Shown here in pieces: positions 34,706 to 43,408 of a stretch of DNA of 62,911 nucleotides. Each line of letters begins with the position of its first letter. Within the stretch, counting starts at the first letter, position 1. Under the pieces are notes generated by a model that had not been told where the DNA came from, made no database searches, and worked only from the letters and a program-made list of their open reading frames with translations. A program made the translations under genes and the position numbers. The stretch comes from Anaerolineales bacterium (lineage in GTDB: Bacteria; Chloroflexota; Anaerolineae; 4572-78; NAK82), in contig CP070811.1 of assembly GCA_020343875.1 (NCBI GenBank), positions 2,514,128 through 2,577,038 of the forward strand, given 5' to 3'.

Positions 34706-35626
34706 TCATGTAGCGGTTGCCAGTTGATTGAAGACTGTCTCCAACGTACGCCGATCCTGGCGCAGTTCGCGCACCGGCCAGTCCTGACGGCGGGCCAGGT
34801 CGTAGATTGCCGGGCACAAATTAACGTCGCGTTCGCCCAGAATACGATAGGCCGGGTAAGCGTCGCCCACAGAAATTGACTCAACGTCGCGCACGCCGTT
34901 CAGGGCCTGCAAGGCTTGATCCACCCCCGCTGTCTCATTCTGCAAGACCAGAACCGCATTCGAGGTCGCAGCTAACTCTGACATGCGAGCATCGGCTCTG
35001 ATCTGGCCATTCATAATGATGATGGCCCGGTCGCACACAGCTTCAACCTCAGACAAAATGTGGGTGGAAAACAGGATCGTACTCTGGTCCGCCAGGCGCC
35101 GAATCAGCCGCCGAACTTCTACAATCTGCGTCGGATCCAGACCCAGGGTAGGTTCGTCCAGGATCAGCAACTTGGGCCGATGCAAAATGGCCTGGGCCAG
35201 GCCAACCCGCTGGCGATACCCTTTGCTGAGCTGGCCGATGGGACGGGTCAGGTGGTCGGCCAGCATAGTGGCGTAGATTGCTTCGGAGAGCCGGTCCAGT
35301 TGTTCTTCGGGAGGGATGTGACGCATGTCGGCCATTAGCCTGAGATAGGCCTGGACCGTCAATTCAGGATAGAGGGGCGCCGTCTCCGGCAAATAGCCGA
35401 TGCGGGCCTGGACCTGGCGGGCATGGGTCAATACGTCCAGGCCATCCACTTCCACCGTGCCGCTGTCCGGCTGGAGATAGCCGGTCAGGATCTTCATGGT
35501 CGTGGTCTTGCCTGCCCCATTGGGACCCAGCAAGCCAACAATCTCGCCCCGCGCAATATGAAAGCTTACCCCTCGCAAGGCCTGGACCGGACCATAAGAC
35601 TTGGTTAGATCAACAACCTCGATCAT
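34706..35626 (-). CDS. ABC transporter ATP-binding protein, GldA/NatA-like
   Basis: 306 aa. Walker A GPNGAGKTTTMK, Q-loop YLPETAPLY, signature LSKGYRQRVGLAQA, Walker B LLILDEPTLGLDP and H-loop STHILSE are all intact; a ~90-residue C-terminal regulatory extension follows, as in NatA/GldA types. It powers the downstream permease-GldG fusion. First gene of the three-gene minus-strand operon. Confidence 0.94.
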   Translation of the reverse strand: MIEVVDLTKSYGPVQALRGVSFHIARGEIVGLLGPNGAGKTTTMKILTGYLQPDSGTVEVDGLDVLTHARQVQARIGYLPETAPLYPELTVQAYLRLMADMRHIPPEEQLDRLSEAIYATMLADHLTRPIGQLSKGYRQRVGLAQAILHRPKLLILDEPTLGLDPTQIVEVRRLIRRLADQSTILFSTHILSEVEAVCDRAIIIMNGQIRADARMSELAATSNAVLVLQNETAGVDQALQALNGVRDVESISVGDAYPAYRILGERDVNLCPAIYDLARRQDWPVRELRQDRRTLETVFNQLATAT

Positions 35627-36148
35627 GTTACATTACCTCTCGCAAACGATGATTTGGCAGGTCCATAGACTGGTACCCACATCTTGCCGACCATGCGAAC
35701 AGAGACAAGGCCGCGTATCTGCCCAAAATCGAAAGCCTTGCTCCAGGATTACTTTAGAAGAACAACCGCTCAAGAGGCACAAACAGTCCCCGCATGTCAC
35801 CCAGTGCAGGCGGGGCAAGACTTACCAATTAGCTATGAGGCATTTCGTCGCCTCACAACTCACATATTATAAGATAGCTATGTTAGAACTACGTTAGAAA
35901 TCACGGCCGAAAAGATTAAAGCCAGATTAAAATTCAAGATCCTCAGCCTCAAGCCCTGTCAACACTAGGCTGATGACGGATCGGGTCGTGGCTGACCACG
36001 TCAATTGCCCCACCTGAGCCAAAAGACACCCAGGACCCAGGCTACACCGATCAGCCAGATATGGAGTTAGCGTGCTGAACGAGGCATGATATAATTGAGA
36101 AGCACCCAGAGGTTGCCTGCCTGGCTCGGTGCTGCCAGCGATTCATAA
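35627..36148. other. 522-nt intergenic region, no gene seen
   Basis: Low coding potential on both strands. AT-rich around 35860-35950. A minus-strand TATAAT (35871-35866) may serve the ABC operon, though no -35 is evident; a short direct repeat GTTAGAA occurs at 35882 and 35894. The plus-strand -10 at 36090-36095 precedes the zinc-ribbon gene. Confidence 0.5.
36087..36095 (+). promoter_or_regulatory. extended -10 promoter of the zinc-ribbon gene
   Basis: TGATATAAT (36087-36095), a full extended -10, about 70 nt before the start codon; no clear -35. Confidence 0.45.
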
Positions 36149-36163
36149 ATGGAGGATACTTAC

Positions 36164-36841
36164 GTGAATGAAGAGGTACTCATAGACCCTTGCCCGATCT
36201 GCCAGCAGTCAGCTCTGGCAGGTGACAATCGTGTATACACTTGTTCTTCGTGTGGGGCAGAGGTGGAGCAAATTCGGTGGTTGGGCTTGTGGACCCGCAA
36301 CCAGTTCTTGTTTCGAACCACCGGCGCCGACTATCAAAACGTTGAGTATGATCTGACGCGTCGCCGATTCAGCAAGGCCCAACTGGCCCAGCTGGCCGGG
36401 TCCTGCTACACCGATGCCGACCTGGAAGCCATGGCTGCTGGTGATCTCTCGCGCCTCCGCCTGCCTGCCAGCACAGTAGCCCAGGTTATGTTTTCACAGA
36501 CCCGCGAGACTTGCTACGTGCAGCTAAATGGCCTGATACGAGCAGAGGGTCCGCCGCTTGCTGAGGGAGTGGAACGGGTGCACCATCCAGCAGACCGAAC
36601 CGCCCTGAAGATTCTGGACCGGGGAAATCTCTTCATCAGCGAGCAACGCCTGCTCTTCCCCAGCAACACTCACACCGTCATTCGCCTGGACCGCAAGCTG
36701 ACCGGTCTGTGCGCCTATAGCAACGCGATTGGCTTGCAGCGCAAAGGTGACAATACAGCCACCTACTTCCTGGGCCTTGAGTCCCGAGACGCGCTTTTGG
36801 CAACAGCCTACCTACAGGGACGACTCGATCATCTGCGATAG
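36164..36841 (+). CDS. uncharacterised zinc-ribbon protein
   Basis: 225 aa from GTG at 36164, preferred because GGAGG lies 8 nt upstream; that GGAGG overlaps the ATG at 36149, which would add MEDTY. An N-terminal ribbon CPICQQ...CSSCG (two CxxC pairs, about 10-34) probably binds Zn. The remaining ~190 residues, with YDLTRRRF, LKILDRGNLFISEQRLLFPSNTHTVIRLDRKLTG, look like a PH/GRAM-like beta domain. I do not recognise a named family. Own promoter. Confidence 0.7.
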   Translation: MNEEVLIDPCPICQQSALAGDNRVYTCSSCGAEVEQIRWLGLWTRNQFLFRTTGADYQNVEYDLTRRRFSKAQLAQLAGSCYTDADLEAMAAGDLSRLRLPASTVAQVMFSQTRETCYVQLNGLIRAEGPPLAEGVERVHHPADRTALKILDRGNLFISEQRLLFPSNTHTVIRLDRKLTGLCAYSNAIGLQRKGDNTATYFLGLESRDALLATAYLQGRLDHLR

Positions 36842-36873
36842 CGCCGTTTTAGTCTCCGACCGGGCTTGCTTGC

Positions 36874-37833
36874 TCAACGCATAATCCAAAAGACTGCCCG
36901 ACGTTCATCTAATCGCTTAAGCCCCGCGTCTTGAGCCATCTTGACTGCCGCCGCGTATTCGTGGCGGGTGATTCGCCGATTGAGTTCCGGGAAATGGCCT
37001 GCTTTGTAGGCGGGCCGATATTGATCCATCAAGTTCAAGTAGGTATTGGGCGAAATCTCCCTGGCCAGGAACTGAACCACCGCATCAGTGCCAGCCAGAT
37101 TTTCGGGCAGCACCAGATGACGTACCAATAACCCGCGCACAGCCAGTCCCCTGTTATCGATCTGCAGATCACCCACCTGTCGAAACATCTCGCGCAGCGC
37201 GATTTGGTTCACACGCGGATAATCTGCAATCTTCGAATGGCGCCGAGCGATCTCAGCGTCAGCGTACTTCATATCCGGCATATAGATATCAATCACCCCG
37301 TCCAGAAGCTGGAGCATGCCCATTGAATCGTAGCCACCCGTATTGTACACCAGGGGCAGACGCAATCCAGCCTCAGCCGCGATTAAGGTAGCAGCCATAA
37401 GTTGGGGGACGACGTGGCTGGGCGACACGAAGTTGATATTGTGACAGCCCTGTGCCTGTAACTCAAGCATGATCGAAGCCAACCCCTCCGCTTCGATCTC
37501 ATAACCGGCTTCAGATTGGCTGATGTCGTGATTCTGGCAAAACTGGCACCTGAGATTACACCGGGAGAAGAAAATGGTCCCCGAGCCACGCCAGCCACGC
37601 AGAGGATCCTCTTCACCCAAATGCGGGCCATAGCTGCTCACTTTGGCCCGCTCACCGGTGCGGCAAACGCCCACCTGCCCCGCACGACGATCAACCTTGC
37701 ACTTCCGGGCACATACGTCGCAGATGGAGAGATGCTCATAGGCACGGGCGACACGCTCTCGCAACTCACCGCTGCTTAGAAGCCGCAAATAGGCAGGCTC
37801 AAACCCCTCTTCACGTTGCCGAAAAGATTTCAT
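36874..37833 (-). CDS. radical SAM protein, PflA-like/AmmeMemoRadiSam-related
   Basis: 319 aa from ATG at 37833 (an ATG 33 nt upstream has no SD). Two Cys groups: an N-terminal CDVCARKC...C set (about 38-60) and the radical SAM motif CNLRCQFCQ near 100, with GTIFFSRCN before it. NTGGYDSMGML and IDIYMPDMKYAD are typical of the PflX/Yjj-type activating-enzyme-like branch. Cleaves SAM to start a radical reaction; target not evident from neighbours. Confidence 0.87.
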   Translation of the reverse strand: MKSFRQREEGFEPAYLRLLSSGELRERVARAYEHLSICDVCARKCKVDRRAGQVGVCRTGERAKVSSYGPHLGEEDPLRGWRGSGTIFFSRCNLRCQFCQNHDISQSEAGYEIEAEGLASIMLELQAQGCHNINFVSPSHVVPQLMAATLIAAEAGLRLPLVYNTGGYDSMGMLQLLDGVIDIYMPDMKYADAEIARRHSKIADYPRVNQIALREMFRQVGDLQIDNRGLAVRGLLVRHLVLPENLAGTDAVVQFLAREISPNTYLNLMDQYRPAYKAGHFPELNRRITRHEYAAAVKMAQDAGLKRLDERRAVFWIMR

Positions 37834-37900
37834 AGGTATCACTCTCAGGCTTAATTGTACCAGCATTTGCCCTGCATTTCAAGGCTAGCGCCAACGTCGC

Positions 37901-38064
37901 GTGCGTCCCAAGAATTGGGGATGCCCAGGGGGGAGAGGGAGGATTCCTACTCATTCCCCCTTTCATGGTCAGTTTCTCCACGGGGTCGGCTCACGCCCGC
38001 ACGGTCCGCCCAAGTAAGCTTATTCCCCTGGACCTGTCCCGATTTTGCTGAATCCGGGACGCAC
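37901..38064. repeat. palindrome-ended element, copy 1
   Basis: 164-nt segment bounded by GTGCGTCCCA (37901-37910) and its inverted match GGGACGCAC (38056-38064). Its last 31 nt (38035-38065, TGTCCCGATTT...GGGACGCACC) align without gaps to 50240-50270 at 25 of 31 positions, the differences being mostly in the loop. Lies just upstream of the promoter of the CheY-like gene. Confidence 0.65.
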
Positions 38065-38073
38065 CCCCGAACG

Positions 38074-38102
38074 TTGCACTCGTAGTTGGTCTATGTTATA
38101 CT
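38074..38102 (+). promoter_or_regulatory. promoter of the CheY-like response regulator operon
   Basis: TTGCAC (38074-38079), 17-nt spacer, TATACT (38097-38102), 86 nt before the ATG at 38188. Confidence 0.6.
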
Positions 38103-38187
38103 ACTGTGCATTGCCGGCCTTGCCTCTGCCCTCCCGTTCAGCCGGTAAAAGCGAGCAGCTTTCAGACTGCATGAGGGGTTGAGAAGT

Positions 38188-38571
38188 ATGGTTAAGCGCA
38201 TCCTCATGATCGAAGATGATAGGGAAATGGTCACTCTGGGTAAGCTTATCCTGGAGCGTGAAGGGTATGAGGTATTGGCCGCCTATGGCGGTGCCGAAGG
38301 CCTGCAACTGTTGCACCAGGAAAATGGCCAGGTCGACTTACTCCTACTTGACATCATGATGACGGGTATGGACGGGTGGCAGGTATTGAGTGAGGTAAAA
38401 GCTGACGAGGAGTTGCGCCACATCCCGGTCATCATGCTGACTGCCCGGCATTACCTGGAAGATGAAGGCGAAACAGCCAGCTACGCCGAGAAATTTGAAC
38501 ATTATGTGGTCAAGCCCTTCGTCGTGCGCGATCTCCTGGCCAAGATAGCCGAAGTTATCGACCGCTCCTGA
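38188..38571 (+). CDS. single-domain response regulator (CheY-like)
   Basis: 127 aa from ATG at 38188. A receiver domain only: acidic pair EDD near 10, phosphoacceptor Asp in LLLLDIMMTGMDGW, conserved Thr/Ser region MLTAR and Lys in YVVKPF. No output domain, so it signals by protein contact. Followed after 25 nt by an AAA+ ATPase gene, its most likely partner in this operon. No histidine kinase is adjacent. Confidence 0.93.
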   Translation: MVKRILMIEDDREMVTLGKLILEREGYEVLAAYGGAEGLQLLHQENGQVDLLLLDIMMTGMDGWQVLSEVKADEELRHIPVIMLTARHYLEDEGETASYAEKFEHYVVKPFVVRDLLAKIAEVIDRS

Positions 38572-38596
38572 AAAGCGTGTAAGAGGTTAACGATAG

Positions 38597-40075
38597 ATGA
38601 CAGATTCGAGAAATCCTGAGAATGCCTCCGGTGCCGACCTGCAGAATAAAATGAGTCAAAAATCTAGCCTTCTTATGTCGAAAATGTCTTCCGCCAATAC
38701 AGATGTTGAAGAGGCCAATCGAGTCGATACGGCTTCACCTGAGATCAGCCCCGCCACGATCGAGTTTGCCCAGGCCACCCCAGACGATGATCAATTTGTA
38801 CCTTACGCCCCGCGTACCATCGAAGAAACGGGGCTTAGTGTGAGTTTCCTGGCAGATCTGGTGCTCCAGACCCTCTACTTCGCGGGCTACATGTCCGGCT
38901 ACGAAATCTCTGAATCTGTTAAGCTCCCTCTTAAAAACATCGTTGACGGCATCTTGACATTTCTGAAGCGCGAGCGATTTGTTGAGGTGAAAGGGCGCAG
39001 CGGCGGCGGCTTTGCTGAAGCTGCCTATGATTACCTCATTCCCGAGAGAGGTAGCGACCGCGCCCGAGATATCCTGGAAAGAAGCCAGTATGCCGGGGCC
39101 GCGCCAGTCACCCTGGAGAGCTACACCAAGGCCATGCGGCAGCAATCCCTGAAGAGCGTACCGGTCGGCCCCAAACAGATACGACAGGCCTTGTCGCACC
39201 TGGTTGTCAATGAGAAGACCTTGAATCAAATCGGCCCAGCTATCAACTCCAGCCGGTCCATCTTTCTGTTTGGCCATCCAGGCAATGGCAAGACGACCAT
39301 GTCGGAAGCGATCGGGTTCATGATATTGCAGGACGAAATATATGTCCCCTACGCCGTAGAGGTACAGGGGCAGATCATCCGCGTATATGACCCGGTCAAC
39401 TTCAAGCCGGCCTCCGAGGAAGAGACAGGCCAACATGGCGCGCGCAAAGAGGGCCAACGGCTGGACGGTCGCTGGCTCCGCGTCCACCGACCGGTCATCA
39501 TAGCAGGCGGTGAACTGACGCTGGAGAGTCTGAACCTGAACTGGGACGAGACCAGGAAATATTACGAAGCTCCTCTGCAAATGAAGGCCAACGGGGGCAT
39601 GTTTCTCATCGACGACTTTGGACGGCAGCAGGCTCGCCCGCGCGACCTGCTGAACCGATGGATCGTGCCCTTGGAAAAACGTGTCGATTACTTGACCCTC
39701 CAGACCGGCAACGCAATTGAGATACCTTTCGACCTGCTTATCATCTTCGCCACCAACCTGGAACCCAGGGACCTGGTAGACGAGGCGTTCCTACGCCGTA
39801 TCCGGCACAAGATAGATGTCCACGATCCGACGGTCGAAGAATACCAAAAAATCTTTCGGATTCTTACCGATATGAGAGGCGTCCCCTACGATCAACAAAT
39901 CGTAGATTACCTCCTGCAAGAACATTACGTCAAGCAGAACCGACAACTTCGCTCATGCCATCCTCGTGATATCCTGGACCAAATAGCCGACATCGCTCGC
40001 TACAGAGGAATAGCCCCTCAGTTGACCCGAGAACTCATCGATCAGGCGTGTGCTGGCTATTTTGTTGATCTCTGA
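38597..40075 (+). CDS. AAA+ ATPase with N-terminal winged-helix-like region
   Basis: 492 aa. Low-complexity Ser/Asn/Asp N-terminus (1-70), a helical winged-helix-like part (about 78-150, LVLQTLYFAGYMSGYEIS...ILTFLKRERFVEV), then an AAA+ core: Walker A GHPGNGKTT (226-234), Walker B GGMFLIDDFG near 335, sensor ATNLEPRDL, arginine-finger-like EAFLRRIRHKI, and a helical lid to the end. Probably remodels or regulates a protein complex. Position after a lone receiver protein and before MoeA/ModE-like genes suggests a signalling role; no target can be named. Confidence 0.82.
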   Translation: MTDSRNPENASGADLQNKMSQKSSLLMSKMSSANTDVEEANRVDTASPEISPATIEFAQATPDDDQFVPYAPRTIEETGLSVSFLADLVLQTLYFAGYMSGYEISESVKLPLKNIVDGILTFLKRERFVEVKGRSGGGFAEAAYDYLIPERGSDRARDILERSQYAGAAPVTLESYTKAMRQQSLKSVPVGPKQIRQALSHLVVNEKTLNQIGPAINSSRSIFLFGHPGNGKTTMSEAIGFMILQDEIYVPYAVEVQGQIIRVYDPVNFKPASEEETGQHGARKEGQRLDGRWLRVHRPVIIAGGELTLESLNLNWDETRKYYEAPLQMKANGGMFLIDDFGRQQARPRDLLNRWIVPLEKRVDYLTLQTGNAIEIPFDLLIIFATNLEPRDLVDEAFLRRIRHKIDVHDPTVEEYQKIFRILTDMRGVPYDQQIVDYLLQEHYVKQNRQLRSCHPRDILDQIADIARYRGIAPQLTRELIDQACAGYFVDL

Positions 40076-40095
40076 ACCTCAACAAACCAATCCCA

Positions 40096-40440
40096 ATGCA
40101 GATTAAAGCCAATTTCTGGGTCGAAAAAGATGGCGAGGTAGTCTTAAGCCGTTGGCGGGTTGCCCTGTTGCAGGCGATTGAAGAGACCGGCTCCATCAGC
40201 GGAGCTGCCGAATACCTTAACATCCCCTATCGCCGGGCCTGGGACAAGATCCACGAATGTGAGGAGAGGTTGGGTGTAAAACTGATCGAAACCCAAACCG
40301 GTGGCTCTGGAGGGGGAGGAGCACAACTTACCCCAGAAGGCGCTGAGTACGTGCGGCGCTTTAAGAAGTTTAGCCAGGGATTGGACGAATTGGTGAGAAA
40401 CCGATTCCGCGAGGCATTTGAACACACCGATCTGGAATAA
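40096..40440 (+). CDS. ModE-like winged-helix DNA-binding protein
   Basis: 114 aa, only the LysR/ModE-type DNA-binding domain: FWVEKDGEVVLSRWRVALLQAIEETGSISGAAEYLNIPYRRAWDKIHECEERLGVKLIE, then a GGSGGGGA turn, LTPEGAEYV. The TOBE/Mop molybdate-binding part of full ModE is absent, so it may sense the metal indirectly or not at all. It precedes moeA by 18 nt, supporting a molybdenum-cofactor link. No clear SD at the ATG. Confidence 0.85.
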   Translation: MQIKANFWVEKDGEVVLSRWRVALLQAIEETGSISGAAEYLNIPYRRAWDKIHECEERLGVKLIETQTGGSGGGGAQLTPEGAEYVRRFKKFSQGLDELVRNRFREAFEHTDLE

Positions 40441-40458
40441 AGGCCGCAGGAGATTGAT

Positions 40459-41697
40459 TTGCCCGAGTCACCTTACCCAATGCTTCCAGTCGAAGAGGCA
40501 ATAGACATTGTTTTAAGCCAGGTACACCCCCTGTCGCCGGTCGGTCTACCGTTCACCCAGGTATTGGGGCTTGTGCTGGCTGAAGACGTCCATGCTGCCG
40601 AGCCAATGCCTCCTTTCAGAGCGGCATCCGTGGATGGCTACGCAGTCATCGCCGCCGACCCATCACCCGCCCGACGTCTGGTTGGTGAGCAAATGACCGG
40701 ATTTATAGGAGATTTGCACGTCACGCCCGGAACAGCGGTGCGAACGACCACGGGCGCTCCAATCCCGGCCGGCGCCGACGCCATGGTCATGGTAGAATTT
40801 ACCGAAGAGCAAGACGGTTATGTCGAAATCAAGACACCCGTAGAAGCGGGCAGCAACATCCGCCCTATAGGCCAGGACCTGGAACAGGGACAATTGGTAC
40901 TGGCGCGAGGCACTCTCTTGGGCGCTCCAGAGATAGGCCTGTTGGCAATGATTGGAAAGTCAGAGGTGCAAGTCCATCCTGCGCCCCGTGTTGGCGTTAT
41001 GTCAACTGGTGATGAACTGGTTGAGCCCGACCATCCCCTGAAGCCAGGCCAAATACGAGACGCCAACCGCTTTAGCCTGATGAGCGCGGTGCGTGAAGTA
41101 GGCGGCGTACCCATTGACCTGGGAAGGATTTCAGACAAGGTCACCACGCTGCAAGAGTCGATTGAAAACGGGCTACGCCAGGCCGACGCTCTGCTTACCT
41201 CGGGCGGGGTCAGCATGGGCCAGCTGGACCTGGTGAAGCCCTACCTCGCTGAGCGAGGCACCGTCCATTTTGGGCGAGTTCGTGCCAAACCAGGCAAGCC
41301 AGTCACCTTTGCCACCCTGGATAGCATCCCGGTCTTTGCTATGCCCGGCTTTCCAGTGAGCGCCCTGGTCAGCTTTGAGATCTATGTACGCCCCGCACTG
41401 CTCAAAATGGCTGGGCATAGCCGCTTGCACCGTCCGCGCCAGCGGGTCACGTTGGCTCACCATATACGCCACGCCGCCGGCCGTACCGAGTTTCAGCGAG
41501 CCATCGTCACTCCAGATAACCACGGCCGATACACGGCCACAAATACCGGGCTTCAAGGCTCTGGGCGGCTGCTTTCCATGCACGGCGCCAATGCCTTGCT
41601 GATTTTACCTTTTGAGCAGGGCGACTTCCCGGCTGGCACCCAGGTCGAAGCGATTATCACCGGCCCTTTACAGGAGACGAGCTCCACTTCTGCATAA
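40459..41697 (+). CDS. moeA: molybdopterin molybdenumtransferase
   Basis: 412 aa from a TTG start with AGGAG upstream. Inserts molybdenum into adenylylated molybdopterin. Motifs: MPPFRAASVDGYAV, RTTTGAPIPAGADAMVMVE, GVMSTGDELVEP, DANRFSL, LTSGGVSMGQLDLVKPYL, and MPGFPVSALVSFE. Full length with domain IV (about 335-412). It would serve the molybdopterin oxidoreductase at 60.5-62.8 kb. Confidence 0.95.
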   Translation: MPESPYPMLPVEEAIDIVLSQVHPLSPVGLPFTQVLGLVLAEDVHAAEPMPPFRAASVDGYAVIAADPSPARRLVGEQMTGFIGDLHVTPGTAVRTTTGAPIPAGADAMVMVEFTEEQDGYVEIKTPVEAGSNIRPIGQDLEQGQLVLARGTLLGAPEIGLLAMIGKSEVQVHPAPRVGVMSTGDELVEPDHPLKPGQIRDANRFSLMSAVREVGGVPIDLGRISDKVTTLQESIENGLRQADALLTSGGVSMGQLDLVKPYLAERGTVHFGRVRAKPGKPVTFATLDSIPVFAMPGFPVSALVSFEIYVRPALLKMAGHSRLHRPRQRVTLAHHIRHAAGRTEFQRAIVTPDNHGRYTATNTGLQGSGRLLSMHGANALLILPFEQGDFPAGTQVEAIITGPLQETSSTSA

Positions 41698-41749
41698 GCG
41701 ACAATAAACCATCAGCATTCAAGAAGTCAGCCTTCACCGGAGGCGTGTT

Positions 41750-43408
41750 ATGCGTGGCCTATATTTCATCAAGCACAGCCTGGCCAAGGCACAAGCCAAG
41801 GACCTCCACGAAGCCGTCCAGGAGTCTTTAGCCCCCATTGGCCTGCAATCATTCGAGTCCAAAGACGACACGGACGCGGCAACCTCACCGCTGCGCGCCT
41901 GCCAGAAGAACTACCTGTCTGCCCTGGGCATCTTTGACCTGTCGGGACCTGACCCGGAAGCCTACCTGGAAATTGGTATCAACCTGGGGCTGAACAGGCC
42001 GTCACTGATCATCGCTGGGCAAGGCATGACCTCAGCCATCCCCTCCGTGCTTGATCGCGCCAATACCTGGTTTTACAGGCCCCCCCTAAAACCCAGTCAG
42101 GAACTTCGGCGAGCTGCCATGGATACTCTCGACAGACGGGCGCGAGCCGAAAGTGCAGAGCCGGAGACTCAGGAGGGCAACGGCCAGGTGTATTGCGTTG
42201 TTTGCGGTTCCCTGTGCAAAGGCTGGCGCAAGCAAACCCACGGCAAAGGCTATCTTGTGCTCGACGGTACCCATCCCCAATGGAACACGATCCGCGATAC
42301 CATCCAAAGTGGGTTGAGTCCCACCGGCTTGACGCCGATCTACCTCACCCAGCTTAAGGGCCGAGTTATGCCGTTGCTGTGCGAGATGCGCCTGGCCGCA
42401 CTGGCCTCAGAATTTGTATTGCTGGACCTAAGCGCCCCATGCGATCCCGAGCAATATATCCTGCTCGGATTGGCCATCAGCTTGGGCCGTCCCTGGCTCC
42501 TGACCACGTCACAGCCTCAGAAGTTGCCCCACCTTCTCAAGGCAGCCAATCGCCTGGAATACGGCAGCCAGCAGGAGCTGCAGCAAAATCTAGAGCAGTA
42601 TGTTATGAAATCGCTCTACCCAACCAAGTTCGCCGCCCCTCGCGACGTAACGGCCCAATTGGAACTTCCTTTTTGGCTACAATTGGAAGACTGGATCGCA
42701 CACTTCCAAGTCCGTACCTCTGGAGCCCTGGAGGGTGCCCTTCAATTGCTGCTCATCGAAGAAGGTCAACTCAAGCAACGCTGCCGGATGACGCCCAATA
42801 TGACCATCAAAGCCGGGCGCGATCCGGAGTGTGATTTGGTGATCGAGGCACAAGCGGCATCCCGCTTTCACGCCGATTTCATATTCACTGGCCAGGAACT
42901 GCATGTGGTTGACCACCAGAGTACGAATGGCACTTTCGTCAATGGTAACCGAGTCCCTCCAGAAAAACGAGCCTCCCTGGAAATCAACGATCGGGTCAGA
43001 ATTGGAACGGCCGAAGTGGTTATCTGGGATGAAGATGAACTGCCCGGTGAGGTCAACCAGTATCTGCCAGAGTCAGGACGGATCATTCCCCAGACGATTT
43101 TTGTCAACCTGTCTGATGGGCTGGTGCTGGCCAATGGCAAGATCCCTGTCGCTCGCCTCACTTCGTCAGAGATCGACCTGCTGGCCTTTATGTCTGACAA
43201 GGCTGGCGACACGACGACTACCAGTGAAGCTGCAGAAATCGTCTTCGGAACCGGGAAAGTGAGCCGCATGATCGTCGCCTCTGCCATCGACAGCCTGCGA
43301 GCCAAGATTGAGCCCAGCCCCTCTGATCCACGCTTCCTCTTGTCTGTGCCGGGGGTTGGCTACCGACTACGCACCCGGGGCGGCCAGCTCGTCTTGGGGC
43401 CGCGCTAG
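41750..43408 (+). CDS. FHA-domain protein with duplicated N-terminal domains and C-terminal winged helix
   Basis: 552 aa, GGAGG before ATG. Two related N-terminal units (about 1-112 and 165-290): each ends in a DLS...Y..LG(I/L)...LG(R/L)RP.L(I/L) pattern, as in TIR-like or deoxyribosyltransferase-like nucleotide-binding folds. A CxxC pair (149-152, plus Cys156) begins the second. Then an FHA domain (about 350-427: GRDPECDLVI, SRFHADF, STNGTFVNG), which reads phospho-threonine, and an OmpR-like DNA-binding domain (about 450-543, closing in LLSVPGVGYRLR). A transcription factor steered by Ser/Thr phosphorylation and perhaps a nucleotide signal is the inference. Confidence 0.78.
   Translation: MRGLYFIKHSLAKAQAKDLHEAVQESLAPIGLQSFESKDDTDAATSPLRACQKNYLSALGIFDLSGPDPEAYLEIGINLGLNRPSLIIAGQGMTSAIPSVLDRANTWFYRPPLKPSQELRRAAMDTLDRRARAESAEPETQEGNGQVYCVVCGSLCKGWRKQTHGKGYLVLDGTHPQWNTIRDTIQSGLSPTGLTPIYLTQLKGRVMPLLCEMRLAALASEFVLLDLSAPCDPEQYILLGLAISLGRPWLLTTSQPQKLPHLLKAANRLEYGSQQELQQNLEQYVMKSLYPTKFAAPRDVTAQLELPFWLQLEDWIAHFQVRTSGALEGALQLLLIEEGQLKQRCRMTPNMTIKAGRDPECDLVIEAQAASRFHADFIFTGQELHVVDHQSTNGTFVNGNRVPPEKRASLEINDRVRIGTAEVVIWDEDELPGEVNQYLPESGRIIPQTIFVNLSDGLVLANGKIPVARLTSSEIDLLAFMSDKAGDTTTTSEAAEIVFGTGKVSRMIVASAIDSLRAKIEPSPSDPRFLLSVPGVGYRLRTRGGQLVLGPR

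Noticed and set aside
35601..35897. 98-codon plus-strand frame upstream of the zinc-ribbon gene
   Set aside because: Overlaps the start of the ABC ATPase gene on the other strand and shows no homology signal.
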